A stretch of 64,000 nucleotides of DNA, taken from NCBI RefSeq assembly GCF_001956915.1, contig NZ_MLJO01000022.1, positions 109,434-173,433 on the forward strand, in the 5' to 3' direction. The notes below the pieces were generated by a model. The model worked only from the letters and a program-made list of their open reading frames with translations. It was not told the origin of the DNA and did no database searches. The stretch comes from Intrasporangium flavum. Its GTDB lineage: Bacteria; Actinomycetota; Actinomycetes; Actinomycetales; Dermatophilaceae. Below are positions 32,256 to 40,542 of this stretch, in pieces (within the stretch, counting starts at the first letter, position 1; the number at the start of each line of letters is the position of its first letter). The position numbers and the translations under genes are program-made.

Positions 32256-33129
32256 GTCCGTCACCCCGCCGCCGGCGGCCGCACCGCCGACGCGTCGCGC
32301 GGCCTCGCTGTCGACGCTGCTGTCGACGCGGCTGCTCTGGTCCGAGCTGGGGCTCATCGGCGGCCGGCGCCGCAACCAGATGGGCCTGCTCGTCCTCGCC
32401 GCCGTGCCCGTCCTCATGGCCGTGGCCGTGCGGATCTCCTCGCCGCGGGCCGGCCGGGGCCCGGACTTCCTGTCCTCGATCACCTCGAACGGGCTCTTCG
32501 TGCCCCTCGCGGCGCTCGGCGTCGAGATGGGCCTGTTTCTGCCACTCGCCATCGCCATGCTCGCCGGCGACTCGGTGGCCGGCGAGGCCAACCTCGGCAC
32601 GCTGCGCTACCTGCTCACCGTGCCGGTCGGGCGCACCCGGCTCCTCGCCGTCAAGTACGCCTCGCTCGTCGTCGGTGCGCTCTGGGGCGTCGCCGTCGTC
32701 ACGGTGGCCGGCGCGCTCGCCGGGATCGCCCTCTTCGGCACCGGGCCGATGACGACCCTGTCGGGCACGCAGATCGGCTTCGGCGAGGCGCTCTGGCGCG
32801 TCGTCCTCGTGGCGCTCTACGTCGCGGCCGGGCTCGCGGCCCTCGGGGCGGTGGGACTGTTCATCTCGACCCTCACCGAGCAGCCGCTCGCCGCCACGGT
32901 CGCGCTCATGATCTTCACGATCCTGTCGTGGATCGCCGACTCGGTGCCGCAGATCTCGTGGCTGCACCCGTGGCTGCTCGTCGACCAGTGGGGCGCGTTC
33001 GGCGACCTGCTGCGCGACCCGCCCTTCTGGGACAACATCGCCCGCGGCCTGTGGGTCGACCTCGCCTACGCCGTCGTCTTCTGGCTCTTCGCGTGGGCGC
33101 GGTTCTCCGGCAAGGACGTCACGAGCTGA
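32242..33129 (+). CDS. ABC-2 family permease
   Basis: 295 residues, six predicted helices: QMGLLVLAAVPVLMAVAVRI, SITSNGLFVPLAALGVEMGLFLPLAIAML, LAVKYASLVVGALWGVAVVTVAG, VVLVALYVAAGLAALGAVGLFIS, ATVALMIFTILSWIADSV and VDLAYAVVFWLFAWARF. LPLAIAMLAGDSVAGEANLGTLRYLLTVPVGR is the inner-face coupling region seen in BcrB/YxlG permeases (motif 32550-32640). It starts inside the ATPase gene, 14 bases overlapping. Last gene before a strong terminator. Confidence 0.92.
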   Translation: MSVAESVTPPPAAAPPTRRAASLSTLLSTRLLWSELGLIGGRRRNQMGLLVLAAVPVLMAVAVRISSPRAGRGPDFLSSITSNGLFVPLAALGVEMGLFLPLAIAMLAGDSVAGEANLGTLRYLLTVPVGRTRLLAVKYASLVVGALWGVAVVTVAGALAGIALFGTGPMTTLSGTQIGFGEALWRVVLVALYVAAGLAALGAVGLFISTLTEQPLAATVALMIFTILSWIADSVPQISWLHPWLLVDQWGAFGDLLRDPPFWDNIARGLWVDLAYAVVFWLFAWARFSGKDVTS

Positions 33130-33187
33130 GCCCACACCCGGCCGCACCCACCCCACTTACCCCTCCCTCCCCCATCGAGGGGGCGGG

Positions 33188-33215
33188 GCCCGCCGACGCT
33201 GCGGCGTCGGCGGGC
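33188..33215. terminator. 12-bp hairpin terminator between ABC operon and clpB
   Basis: GCCCGCCGACGC (33188-33199) pairs perfectly with GCGTCGGCGGGC (33204-33215) around a TGCG loop. It separates convergent transcription units. Confidence 0.85.
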
Positions 33216-33239
33216 CTGAGGGTGGGCGTCGGTGACGGG

Positions 33240-35801
33240 TCAGGACAGGACCAGCTGGTCCCCCGACGCGTCGAGGTCGACCGTGACGGTCTGGCCGTCG
33301 TGCACCTCGCCGGCGAGGAGGCTGCGGGCCAGCCGGTCGCCGATCTCGCGCTGGACGAGCCGGCGCAGGGGCCGGGCGCCGTAGGCCGGGTCGTAACCGC
33401 GCTCGGACAGCCAGCGCCGCGCCGCGTCGGTGACCTCGAGCGCGATGCGGCGGTCGCCGAGGCGTGCCGCGAAGGCCCGCACCTGGAGGTCGACGATGTG
33501 CGCGAGGTCGTCCTGGCTCAGCGCGTCGAAGACGACGACCTCGTCGAGCCGGTTGAGGAACTCCGGCTTGAACGCGGCCCGCACGACCGCCATGACCTCG
33601 TCGCGCTTCTGCTCCGGGGAGAGCAGCGGGTCGACGAGGTACTGCGAGCCGAGGTTGGAGGTCAGCACGAGGATGACGTTGCGGAAGTCGACGGTGCGGC
33701 CCTGGCCGTCGGTGAGGCGGCCGTCGTCGAGCACCTGCAGGAGGATGTCGAAGGTCTCCGGGTGGGCCTTCTCGACCTCGTCGAGCAGCACGACCGAGTA
33801 GGGCCGGCGCCGGACGGCCTCGGTGAGCTGGCCGCCCTCCTCGTAGCCGACGTAGCCGGGCGGGGCACCGATGAGGCGGGCCACGGCGTGCCGCTCGGAG
33901 TACTCCGACATGTCGATGCGCACCATGGCGCGCTCGTCGTCGAAGAGGAAGTCGGCCAGGCTCTTGGCCAGCTCGGTCTTGCCGACGCCGGTGGGGCCGA
34001 GGAAGAGGAAGCTGCCGGTGGGCCGGTCGGGGTCGGACACGCCGGCGCGGGTGCGGCGGACGGCGTCGGACACGGCGCGGACAGCCTCGGCCTGGCCGAT
34101 GAGGCGGGCACCGAGGTGCTGCTCCATGTGCAGGAGCTTCTCCGACTCGCCCTCGAGCAGGCGCCCGGCGGGGATGCCGGTCCAGGCCGAGATGACGTCG
34201 GCGATGTCGTCGGCGCCGACCTCCTCCTTGACCATCGGCGCCTCGTCGGACGCGGTGGCCGTGGCCTCGCGCTCCTGCGCCTCGGCCAGCTGCTTCTCGA
34301 GCGTCGGGATGTCGCCGTAGAGGATCTTCGACGCGGCACCGAGGTCGCCCTCGCGCTGGAGCCGGTCGGCCTGGGTGCGCAGGTCCTCGACGCGGGCCTT
34401 GAGGTCGCCGACGGCGTTGAGGCCCGACTTCTCGGCCTCCCACCGGGCGTTGAGCGCGGCGAGCTCCTCGGTGCGGTCCGCGAGGTCCCGGCGCAGGCGC
34501 TCGAGGCGGTCACGCGAGGCGGCGTCGGTCTCCTGCTCGAGGGCGAACTCCTCCATCTTGAGCCGGTCGACGGCACGGCGCAGCTCGTCGATCTCGACCG
34601 GGCTGCTGTCGATCTCCATGCGCAGCCGCGAGGCGGCCTCGTCGATGAGGTCGATGGCCTTGTCGGGCAGCTGGCGGCCGCTGATGTACCGGTCGGACAG
34701 CGACGCGGCCGCGACGAGCGCGGAGTCGGCGATCGTCACCTTGTGGTGCGCCTCGTAGCGCTCCTTGAGGCCGCGGAGGATGGCGATGGTGTCCTCGACC
34801 GACGGCTCGCCGACGAAGACCTGCTGGAAGCGTCGCTCGAGGGCGGCGTCCTTCTCGATGTGCTGGCGGTACTCGTCGAGCGTCGTCGCGCCGACGAGGC
34901 GCAGCTCACCGCGTGCCAGCATCGGCTTGAGCATGTTGCCGGCGTCCATGGCGCCCTCGCCGCCGGCTCCCGCGCCGACGACGGTGTGGATCTCGTCGAT
35001 GAAGGTGACGATCTGGCCGTCGCTGCCCTGGATCTCCTCGAGGACGGCCTTGAGGCGCTCCTCGAACTCGCCGCGGTACTTCGCGCCGGCGAGCATCGAG
35101 CCGAGGTCGAGGCTGTAGAGCGTCTTGTCGCGCAGGCTCTCGGGCACGTCGCCCTCGACGATGCGCTGGGCCAGGCCCTCGACGACGGCGGTCTTGCCGA
35201 CGCCGGGCTCGCCGATGAGGACGGGGTTGTTCTTCGTGCGACGGCTCAGCACCTGCACGACGCGGCGGATCTCGGCGTCACGGCCGATGACCGGGTCGAG
35301 CTTGCCCTCGCGGGCCCGGGCCGTGAGGTCGGTGCCGTACTTGGCCAGGGCCTCGAAGGTGCCCTCGGGGTTGTCGGAGGTGACCGGGCGGCCGCCGCGC
35401 AGCTCGGGGATGGCCTTCTCGACCGCGTCGGCGTCGAGGCCGAACTGCCCGGTGCGGGCGAGCGCGAGCAGCAGGTGGTCGGTGGACACGTAGGTGTCGC
35501 CCATGGCGGTCATGTACTGCTGCGCCTGGGACAGCAGGCGGCCCATCGCGGGCGCGAGCGGCGGCTGCTGGGTGCCGCCGGTGACCTGCGGCATGGCGGC
35601 CATGGCCTTCTCGGCGGCCTGCGTGGCCGCGGCCACGGACGAGCCCCCGGCCGTGAGCAGCGCGGGGGTCGTGGTGCCGGACTGGGCTGCCAACGCGAGC
35701 AGCAGGTGAGCCGGCTCGATGTTCGGGTGGTGCTTGCCGGTCGCGGTGGTCGCGGCCTGGGCGAAGGCCTCCTGAGCCTTGTTGGTCAGCTGTAGGTCCA
35801 T
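33240..35801 (-). CDS. clpB: ATP-dependent disaggregase ClpB
   Basis: 853 residues, full length. The N domain (1-150) is followed by AAA1 with [35 protein letters not shown], the coiled-coil middle domain (about 410-520, rich in Leu/Glu/Arg) that separates ClpB from ClpC, and AAA2 with [14 protein letters not shown] and [12 protein letters not shown]. It rescues aggregated proteins in the cytoplasm with DnaK, GrpE and DnaJ, encoded 5-8 kb away. AGGAG precedes ATG 35801, and a HAIR dyad upstream indicates HspR control. Confidence 0.98.
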   Translation of the reverse strand: MDLQLTNKAQEAFAQAATTATGKHHPNIEPAHLLLALAAQSGTTTPALLTAGGSSVAAATQAAEKAMAAMPQVTGGTQQPPLAPAMGRLLSQAQQYMTAMGDTYVSTDHLLLALARTGQFGLDADAVEKAIPELRGGRPVTSDNPEGTFEALAKYGTDLTARAREGKLDPVIGRDAEIRRVVQVLSRRTKNNPVLIGEPGVGKTAVVEGLAQRIVEGDVPESLRDKTLYSLDLGSMLAGAKYRGEFEERLKAVLEEIQGSDGQIVTFIDEIHTVVGAGAGGEGAMDAGNMLKPMLARGELRLVGATTLDEYRQHIEKDAALERRFQQVFVGEPSVEDTIAILRGLKERYEAHHKVTIADSALVAAASLSDRYISGRQLPDKAIDLIDEAASRLRMEIDSSPVEIDELRRAVDRLKMEEFALEQETDAASRDRLERLRRDLADRTEELAALNARWEAEKSGLNAVGDLKARVEDLRTQADRLQREGDLGAASKILYGDIPTLEKQLAEAQEREATATASDEAPMVKEEVGADDIADVISAWTGIPAGRLLEGESEKLLHMEQHLGARLIGQAEAVRAVSDAVRRTRAGVSDPDRPTGSFLFLGPTGVGKTELAKSLADFLFDDERAMVRIDMSEYSERHAVARLIGAPPGYVGYEEGGQLTEAVRRRPYSVVLLDEVEKAHPETFDILLQVLDDGRLTDGQGRTVDFRNVILVLTSNLGSQYLVDPLLSPEQKRDEVMAVVRAAFKPEFLNRLDEVVVFDALSQDDLAHIVDLQVRAFAARLGDRRIALEVTDAARRWLSERGYDPAYGARPLRRLVQREIGDRLARSLLAGEVHDGQTVTVDLDASGDQLVLS

Positions 35802-35861
35802 GTGTTCTCCTGTGACGTGCGGGGGTCAAGCGGTCGATTCACTGGGGACAACTGCGACACA

Positions 35862-35882
35862 GTTGAGTGTATTCCGCTCAAC
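35862..35882. promoter_or_regulatory. HAIR operator (HspR site) upstream of clpB
   Basis: GTTGAGT-GTATTCC-GCTCAAC is a near-perfect inverted repeat with a 7-base spacer, matching the HspR-associated inverted repeat (consensus CTTGAGT-N7-ACTCAAG). It lies 61 bases before the clpB ATG and also close to the divergent DivIVA-like gene. Confidence 0.9.
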
Positions 35883-35941
35883 TTCGTGCGCGCGCGGACC
35901 AGCCGGAGGACGCTCGGGCCGCCGTCTGCCGCCTCCGACCC

Positions 35942-35947
35942 TACGCT
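35942..35947 (+). promoter_or_regulatory. -10 hexamer TACGCT for leaderless DivIVA-like mRNA
   Basis: TACGCT ends six bases before ATG 35954. Confidence 0.6.
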
Positions 35948-35953
35948 CGGGGC

Positions 35954-36373
35954 ATGGACCGCGGGACCCTTGCCGACGAGCTGCGCCGAGCGCGCTTCCG
36001 AACCACCCAGATGCGCCCGGGATACGACGAGCGCGAGGTCGACGACTTCCTCGACGGCCTCGACGCCCGGCTGCGCTCGGGCGAGCCCGCGCCGGCCATC
36101 ACGGCCGCCGTCGACGGCGCCCGGTTCACGACGACGAGCTTCCGGCGTGGCTACGACATGGCCGACGTCGACGACGCCCTCCGGCACGTCGTCGAGTCGC
36201 TCGGCACCGCCCCCGACGGTGCCGACGTGCCCGTCGCCGCGAGCACCCGGCCCGTCCCGGACGCGCGCGACGCGTCCGACGCGTCCGACGCGTCGGGCGA
36301 CCTCCCGTCCGCGCTCATCGAGCCGAAGCCGGGGCTCCTCGGCCGCCTGGCCCGCGCCGTCCGCGGCGACTGA
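35954..36373 (+). CDS. Small DivIVA-domain protein with two GYD motifs
   Basis: 139 residues. Two copies of the DivIVA N-terminal motif occur: RFRTTQMRPGYDEREVDDFLD (residues 16-36) and RFTTTSFRRGYDMADVDDAL (about 58-77). The long coiled coil of true DivIVA/Wag31 is missing. A run of Asp-Ala-Ser units (DARDASDASDASG, about 105-117) follows, then a basic tail. DivIVA motifs bind curved membrane, so this may be a small membrane or pole-associated adaptor. The stop codon lies in an 11-bp tandem repeat. Family certain, role not. Confidence 0.85.
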   Translation: MDRGTLADELRRARFRTTQMRPGYDEREVDDFLDGLDARLRSGEPAPAITAAVDGARFTTTSFRRGYDMADVDDALRHVVESLGTAPDGADVPVAASTRPVPDARDASDASDASGDLPSALIEPKPGLLGRLARAVRGD

Positions 36374-36419
36374 CGGGCGACTGACGGGCGACTGACGGGC
36401 GACTGACGGCGACTGACGA
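36366..36419. repeat. 11-bp tandem repeat GCGACTGACGG across a stop codon
   Basis: Four perfect GCGACTGACGG units start at 36366, 36377, 36388 and 36399, followed by a fifth degenerate unit. The first contains the TGA stop of the DivIVA-like gene. Because 11 is not a multiple of three, the array puts TGA in all frames. Confidence 0.9.
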
Positions 36420-36425
36420 GCCGGG

Positions 36426-36716
36426 TCAGGCGCCCGGCTCGGCGTCGTACCAGCCGTCGTGGGCCTCCGCGAGGGCCGTGAGCCGGTCGGCCCAGGCCGG
36501 GTCGTCGGGCGTGCGCACGTGGACGGCCCACTCGTGGTCCTCGGAGTCGTCCTCCCCTGCCAGCGCCTCGCGCACGACGCGCACCTGCGTCAGGCCCTCG
36601 GCCGCGAGCTGCTCGGCGACCTCCTCGGCGACGTCGCGCTCGGGCAGCACGACGAGGTGCTCGATCCCGTCGCGCGCGTCGGCGTCTTCGACGTCGTCGG
36701 GGTGCCCGTGCTCCAC
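36426..36716 (-). CDS. RraB-like small acidic protein
   Basis: 96 residues, strongly acidic, GTG start at 36716. The pattern HLVVLPERDVAEEVAEQLAAEGL, then DDSEDHEWAVHVR and LTALAEAHDGWYDAEP matches the ferredoxin-like RraB (regulator of RNase E activity B) / DUF695 family in length and layout. RraB binds RNase E to slow mRNA decay; actinobacteria carry RNase E/G, so the role is possible but untested here. It lies 32 bases downstream of the hybrid kinase gene in the same direction. Confidence 0.6.
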   Translation of the reverse strand: MEHGHPDDVEDADARDGIEHLVVLPERDVAEEVAEQLAAEGLTQVRVVREALAGEDDSEDHEWAVHVRTPDDPAWADRLTALAEAHDGWYDAEPGA

Positions 36717-36748
36717 GCGGCGAGTGTACGGACGGTCGGCGTCGGGCG

Positions 36749-39700
36749 TCAGGCCTCCGACGGGTCCAGGCCCGTCTCGACGACGCGCTGGGCCAGCTCA
36801 CGCAGCTTGATGTTGCGGTTGAGCGAGGACTGGCGCAGCAGCTCGAACCCCTGCACCGCCGTGATCCGGTGGCGCTCGATGAGGACGCCGACGGCGTGGC
36901 CGATGAGCCGGTGGCTGTCGATCGCCTGGCGCAGCTGGGCCTCCTTGGTGGCGCGGTCCTGCTGGGCGGCGACCCGGTCGACGGCCTGCACGAGCAGCTG
37001 GGCGACGAGGTCGCCGGCGATCCGCTCGTCGGCCGAGACCGCCCGCGAGGCCCGGAACCGCACCCACACCCGCACGGGCGAGTCGGGGCCCGCCGGCTCG
37101 AAGAGGATGCCCGGCGCCACCTCGTCGCGGGCGTCCTGCCCACCCGGAAGCGCACCGGTCGTGAGCACGGCGTGGGTCAGCGGGTGCAGGTCGGCCGCGG
37201 GCGTCGGGCCCTGCGGCTTGAAGTAGAGCCGCTCGGTGTCGGAGCGGCCCGGCAGCTGGAGCGTCGCGAGACCGTCGAACAGGACGCTGAAGCCGGCGAC
37301 GGCCGCCGACACGACGGTCTCGAGGTCCTCGGCCGAGCGCAGCTCGGAGACGAGCTCGGCCGCGCGGACGCGTCGCTGCTCGGCCTCGTGCTGCAGCGTC
37401 GTGTCGCGCACGACGCTGACGACGAGCGCCGGGTGCGTGCCGCTCGCGGGGATGACCGACGAGGTGACCGACACCTGGGCCCGGCTGCCGTCGCTGCGGG
37501 CCATGGCGAAGGACTCCTCCACCGGCCCCGACGCGGCGAGGACGCGCTCGACCCGGGCCGCCTTGGCCTCGGCGTCATCGAGGGTCCACGGGTGCGGCAG
37601 CCCGATCGGGCCGTCGTCCAGGCTCCAGCCGTAGGTGCGGGTGAAGGCCTCGTTGAGCAGCACCACGCGGCCGCCCGGCTCGAAGACCGCGAGCGGCTCG
37701 TGCAGCGAGGCCACCACGGCCCGCCGCCAGGCGGCGTCGCGGGCGCGCTCGCGGGCGCGGGCGAGGTTGGCCGACAGGCGAGCCCGCAGGTGGCGCATCT
37801 CGAACGGCTTGGCGACGTAGTCGTCGGCACCCCGGACGAGGCCGGTGACGCTCGCCTCGTCGCCGGCCCGTGCCGTCAGCATCACGACGGGGAGGTCGGC
37901 GAGCGCGGGGTCGTCGCGCAGGGCCTGCAGCAGGCCGAGCCCGTCGAGCCGCGGCATCATGACGTCGGCGAGGACGAGGTCGGGCCGGCGGGACCGCGCC
38001 ATGGTCAGGGCCTCGACGCCGTCGCGCGCGGTGGCCACCTCGTAGCGGTCGGCGAGGGCCTCGGAGAGGTAGGCGCGCATGTCGGCGTTGTCCTCGGCGA
38101 GCAGCAGCAGGGGGCGCTCGTCGGCCTGCTCCCCGGCCCCGGTCACCGGCTCGATCGGCTCGGTCGGCTCGGTCGGCAGCGCGGTGACGACGGCGCCGTC
38201 GAGGGGTGCGTCGGCCCCGGCGTCCCAGCCCTGGGCCTCGACGAGGAAGGACTCGACGGGCCGTGGCGTGATCGACGGGCTCGCCGGCTCGACCCCCTCG
38301 GGGGGCTGCCCCCACGGCAGACGGACGCCGAACGTGCTGCCCATGCCCTCGACCGAGTCGACCCAGGCGTGGCCGCCCTGCAGCTCGGCGAGCTGGCGCA
38401 CGAGGAACAGGCCGATCCCGGCCCCTTCGCGCGAGCGGGCGCCGTCGGTGCGCGGCAGCTGCCGGAACCGCTCGAAGACCGACGCGAGGTCGGCGGCGGG
38501 GATGCCGATCCCGGAGTCGGTGACGAGCACCTCGAAGCCGTCGTCCAGCGCGTGCACGGTCACCTCGATGCCGCCGGCGGGCGTGTACTTCAGGGCGTTC
38601 GACAGCAGGTTGAGCACGATCCGCTCGAGCATGTCGCGGTCGACCCAGGCGGGACGGCCGAGGTCGGGCACGTCGGTGGCGAAGGTGAGCCCGACGCGGT
38701 GCACGGCCGGGCGGAAGCCGGCGGCGAGACCGCGCACGAGCTCGGCGACGTCGGTCTCGACGACGTGCGGGTCGACGCGTCCGGCGTCGATGCGGCTGAG
38801 GTCGAGCAGCTGGTCGACGAGGACCCGCAGGCGCTCGGTGTTGCGCTCGACGAGCTCGAGGTGGCGGCGGACGGCCGGGTCGAGCCCGGGCACGCCGAGG
38901 GAGTCCTCCACCGGACCGGCGATCAGCGTCAGCGGCGTGCGCAGCTCGTGGCTGATCGTCGTGAAGAAGGCGCTCTTGGCGGCGTCGAGCTCGGCGAGGG
39001 CCTGGGCGCGGTGCCGTTCGTCGTCGAGGCGGCGCACGCCGGCGAACGCGGCCGCGACGTGGGCGGCGCACAGCTCGACGTAGGCCTGCAGCAGGTCGTC
39101 CCAGGGGCGTCGCAGGTTGGCGGTGACGAGGAGCGAGGCGCTCGCCTCGTCGCGACCGGGCTCGACCACGGGCACGACGTGCACGTCGGCGCCGAGCGCC
39201 TCCGGCGCGTCGGGCAGGCCGGCGACGAGGTCGACCGACGCGTGGTCCTCGACGTTCTCACGCATGATCTCGAGCGCCAGCCGCTCGACGTCCTCGACCG
39301 TGCCGGCGCCACCGAGGGCGGCGCCGAGGCGTGACACGACGGACGCGCGCCGCTCGGCGAGCACCTTGCCCGTCGTCTCGGTCGAGATGTCGAGGATCCC
39401 GGCGACCTCACCGTCGGGGCCGGTGACGACGCTGTAGGACCACGTGAAGTAGGCCTCCTCGAGGTAGCCGTTGCGGTCGACGACGAGCACCTGGTCCTCG
39501 TCCCACGACGGCTCGCGCGTCGTCGTCACCTCGGTGAACCGCGGCTCGATGACGTCCCACACCTCGGGCCACACGTCCCGAACCGGCAGGCCGAGGGCCG
39601 CCGGGTGCTTCTCCTCGCCGAGCAGGACCCGGTACGCGTCGTTGTAGAGCATGAGCAGCTCGGGGCCCCAGCACACGAGGATGGGGAAGCGCTGCCACAG

Positions 39701-39901
39701 CGCGGCGTTGACGACGCTGACGAGCTCGGCCGGCCAGGTGTCCACCGGGCCGAGCCCGGTGCCCGCCCAGTCGACGGTGGCGAAGAGACGCCCGATGTCG
39801 GTGTCGGGCAGCACGAGCCTCGGCATCTGCTCCCACGTCTCGGCGGCTCCGGCAGGGTCGGGACCACCGTACGGCGTCGTCGGGTCGAGCGGATGGGACA
39901 A
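36749..39901 (-). CDS. Hybrid kinase: PAS - (GAF) - HisKA - HATPase - REC - PAS - (GAF) - ANTAR
   Basis: About 1050 residues from TTG 39901, chosen for a GAGGAT site nine bases upstream. Order: PAS (WGPELLMLYNDAYRVLLG, about 75-190), weak GAF-like region (200-330), HisKA (FFTTISHELRTPLTLIAG), ATPase (NLLSNALKYTPAGG, DSGIGIP, GAGIGLFLVRQL), receiver (LLLLAEDNADMRAYL, ADVMMPRLDGL with phospho-Asp, AKPFEM), second PAS (EPLAVFEPGGRVVLLNEAF), GAF-like sheet and a terminal ANTAR domain (IDSHRLIGHAVGVLIERHRI ... ELAQRVVETG). No membrane helices. ANTAR domains bind paired hairpins in nascent RNA and prevent termination, so input, kinase and RNA output share one chain. Confidence 0.88.
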   Translation of the reverse strand: MSHPLDPTTPYGGPDPAGAAETWEQMPRLVLPDTDIGRLFATVDWAGTGLGPVDTWPAELVSVVNAALWQRFPILVCWGPELLMLYNDAYRVLLGEEKHPAALGLPVRDVWPEVWDVIEPRFTEVTTTREPSWDEDQVLVVDRNGYLEEAYFTWSYSVVTGPDGEVAGILDISTETTGKVLAERRASVVSRLGAALGGAGTVEDVERLALEIMRENVEDHASVDLVAGLPDAPEALGADVHVVPVVEPGRDEASASLLVTANLRRPWDDLLQAYVELCAAHVAAAFAGVRRLDDERHRAQALAELDAAKSAFFTTISHELRTPLTLIAGPVEDSLGVPGLDPAVRRHLELVERNTERLRVLVDQLLDLSRIDAGRVDPHVVETDVAELVRGLAAGFRPAVHRVGLTFATDVPDLGRPAWVDRDMLERIVLNLLSNALKYTPAGGIEVTVHALDDGFEVLVTDSGIGIPAADLASVFERFRQLPRTDGARSREGAGIGLFLVRQLAELQGGHAWVDSVEGMGSTFGVRLPWGQPPEGVEPASPSITPRPVESFLVEAQGWDAGADAPLDGAVVTALPTEPTEPIEPVTGAGEQADERPLLLLAEDNADMRAYLSEALADRYEVATARDGVEALTMARSRRPDLVLADVMMPRLDGLGLLQALRDDPALADLPVVMLTARAGDEASVTGLVRGADDYVAKPFEMRHLRARLSANLARARERARDAAWRRAVVASLHEPLAVFEPGGRVVLLNEAFTRTYGWSLDDGPIGLPHPWTLDDAEAKAARVERVLAASGPVEESFAMARSDGSRAQVSVTSSVIPASGTHPALVVSVVRDTTLQHEAEQRRVRAAELVSELRSAEDLETVVSAAVAGFSVLFDGLATLQLPGRSDTERLYFKPQGPTPAADLHPLTHAVLTTGALPGGQDARDEVAPGILFEPAGPDSPVRVWVRFRASRAVSADERIAGDLVAQLLVQAVDRVAAQQDRATKEAQLRQAIDSHRLIGHAVGVLIERHRITAVQGFELLRQSSLNRNIKLRELAQRVVETGLDPSEA

Positions 39902-40000
39902 CGGAGATCCTCTACGTGGGCATGGCGTAGCCAGCGCCCGCGTGGCTGGAGGCCCGGCAATCCTTGCACCTCGCCCGGGGCTTGCCAAACGGTGCCGCAC

Positions 40001-40024
40001 GAGGCGCCGAGGCGCCGAGGCGCC
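40001..40024. repeat. Three tandem GAGGCGCC units
   Basis: Perfect 8-bp units at 40001, 40009 and 40017, in the 144-base gap between hspR and the hybrid kinase gene. GGCGCC is palindromic, so the array can fold on itself; it may act as a terminator for the dnaK operon, but there is no T-run. Confidence 0.7.
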
Positions 40025-40045
40025 GAGCGGCGGCAGCGGCGCGCG

Positions 40046-40498
40046 TCAGTGCTGCGGGCGCCAGACGACGAGCGCCTGCGACGCGGCGGTCCGCGGCGGC
40101 CGCTGACCGGGTCGCATCGGGACCGCCTCGCCCCGCGGGCCGACCGCGAAGAACCGCGTGCTGGCGTGCAGGGCGGCCTGGGTGCGCTCGAGCTCGCCGG
40201 CGAGCTCCTCGACCCGGGACTGCAGCGCCGTCACGTGGTTCTCGAGGTCGAGGATGCGCTGGATGCCGACGAGCGACACGCCCTCGTGGGAGAGCCGCTG
40301 GACCTCGCGGAGCAGCTCGACGTCGCGGGTGCTGTAGCGCCGCCCGCCGCCCCGGGTGCGCGACGGCGTCACGAGCCCGAGGCGGTCGTACTGGCGCAGC
40401 GTCTGGGCGTGCATGCCCGCCAGCTCGGCCGCGACGGAGATGACGAAGACGGGTGCGTCGTCGTCGTGCCCTGCCGGGCGTGCGCTCCTGCGTGCCAT
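40046..40498 (-). CDS. hspR: Heat-shock repressor HspR (MerR family)
   Basis: 150 residues. MerR HTH FVISVAAELAGMHAQTLRQY with the HspR-specific GMHAQTLRQYDRLGL, wing GGGRRYSTRDVELLREVQRL, then a coiled coil (ENHVTALQSRVEELAGELERTQAAL) and a basic tail. It binds HAIR sites, with DnaK as co-repressor, to silence dnaK and clpB genes at normal temperature. ATG 40498 is chosen because AAGGGAG lies eight bases upstream; GTG codons at 40504 and 40507 are too close to it. Last gene of the dnaK operon, so it represses itself. Confidence 0.96.
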   Translation of the reverse strand: MARRSARPAGHDDDAPVFVISVAAELAGMHAQTLRQYDRLGLVTPSRTRGGGRRYSTRDVELLREVQRLSHEGVSLVGIQRILDLENHVTALQSRVEELAGELERTQAALHASTRFFAVGPRGEAVPMRPGQRPPRTAASQALVVWRPQH

Positions 40499-40542
40499 CC
40501 TCACCACTCCCTTCCCGTTCGCGCTCGTGGGGCCCGTCGGCC

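Noticed and set aside
32928..35795. A 955-codon open frame on the plus strand opposite clpB
   Set aside because: It mirrors the third-codon-position GC bias of clpB, encodes low-complexity Val/Asp/Leu-rich sequence with no family motif, and clpB is unmistakable on the other strand.
36869..39334. An 821-codon open frame on the plus strand opposite the hybrid kinase
   Set aside because: Same antisense artefact; composition is dominated by Gly, Val, Asp and Arg, while the minus strand holds complete kinase motifs.
39902..40000. Hybrid-kinase start at ATG 40000
   Set aside because: The extra 33 residues are Arg/Ala/Pro-rich without PAS similarity and no ribosome-binding site precedes it; TTG 39901 has GAGGAT nine bases upstream. 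Not fully excluded.
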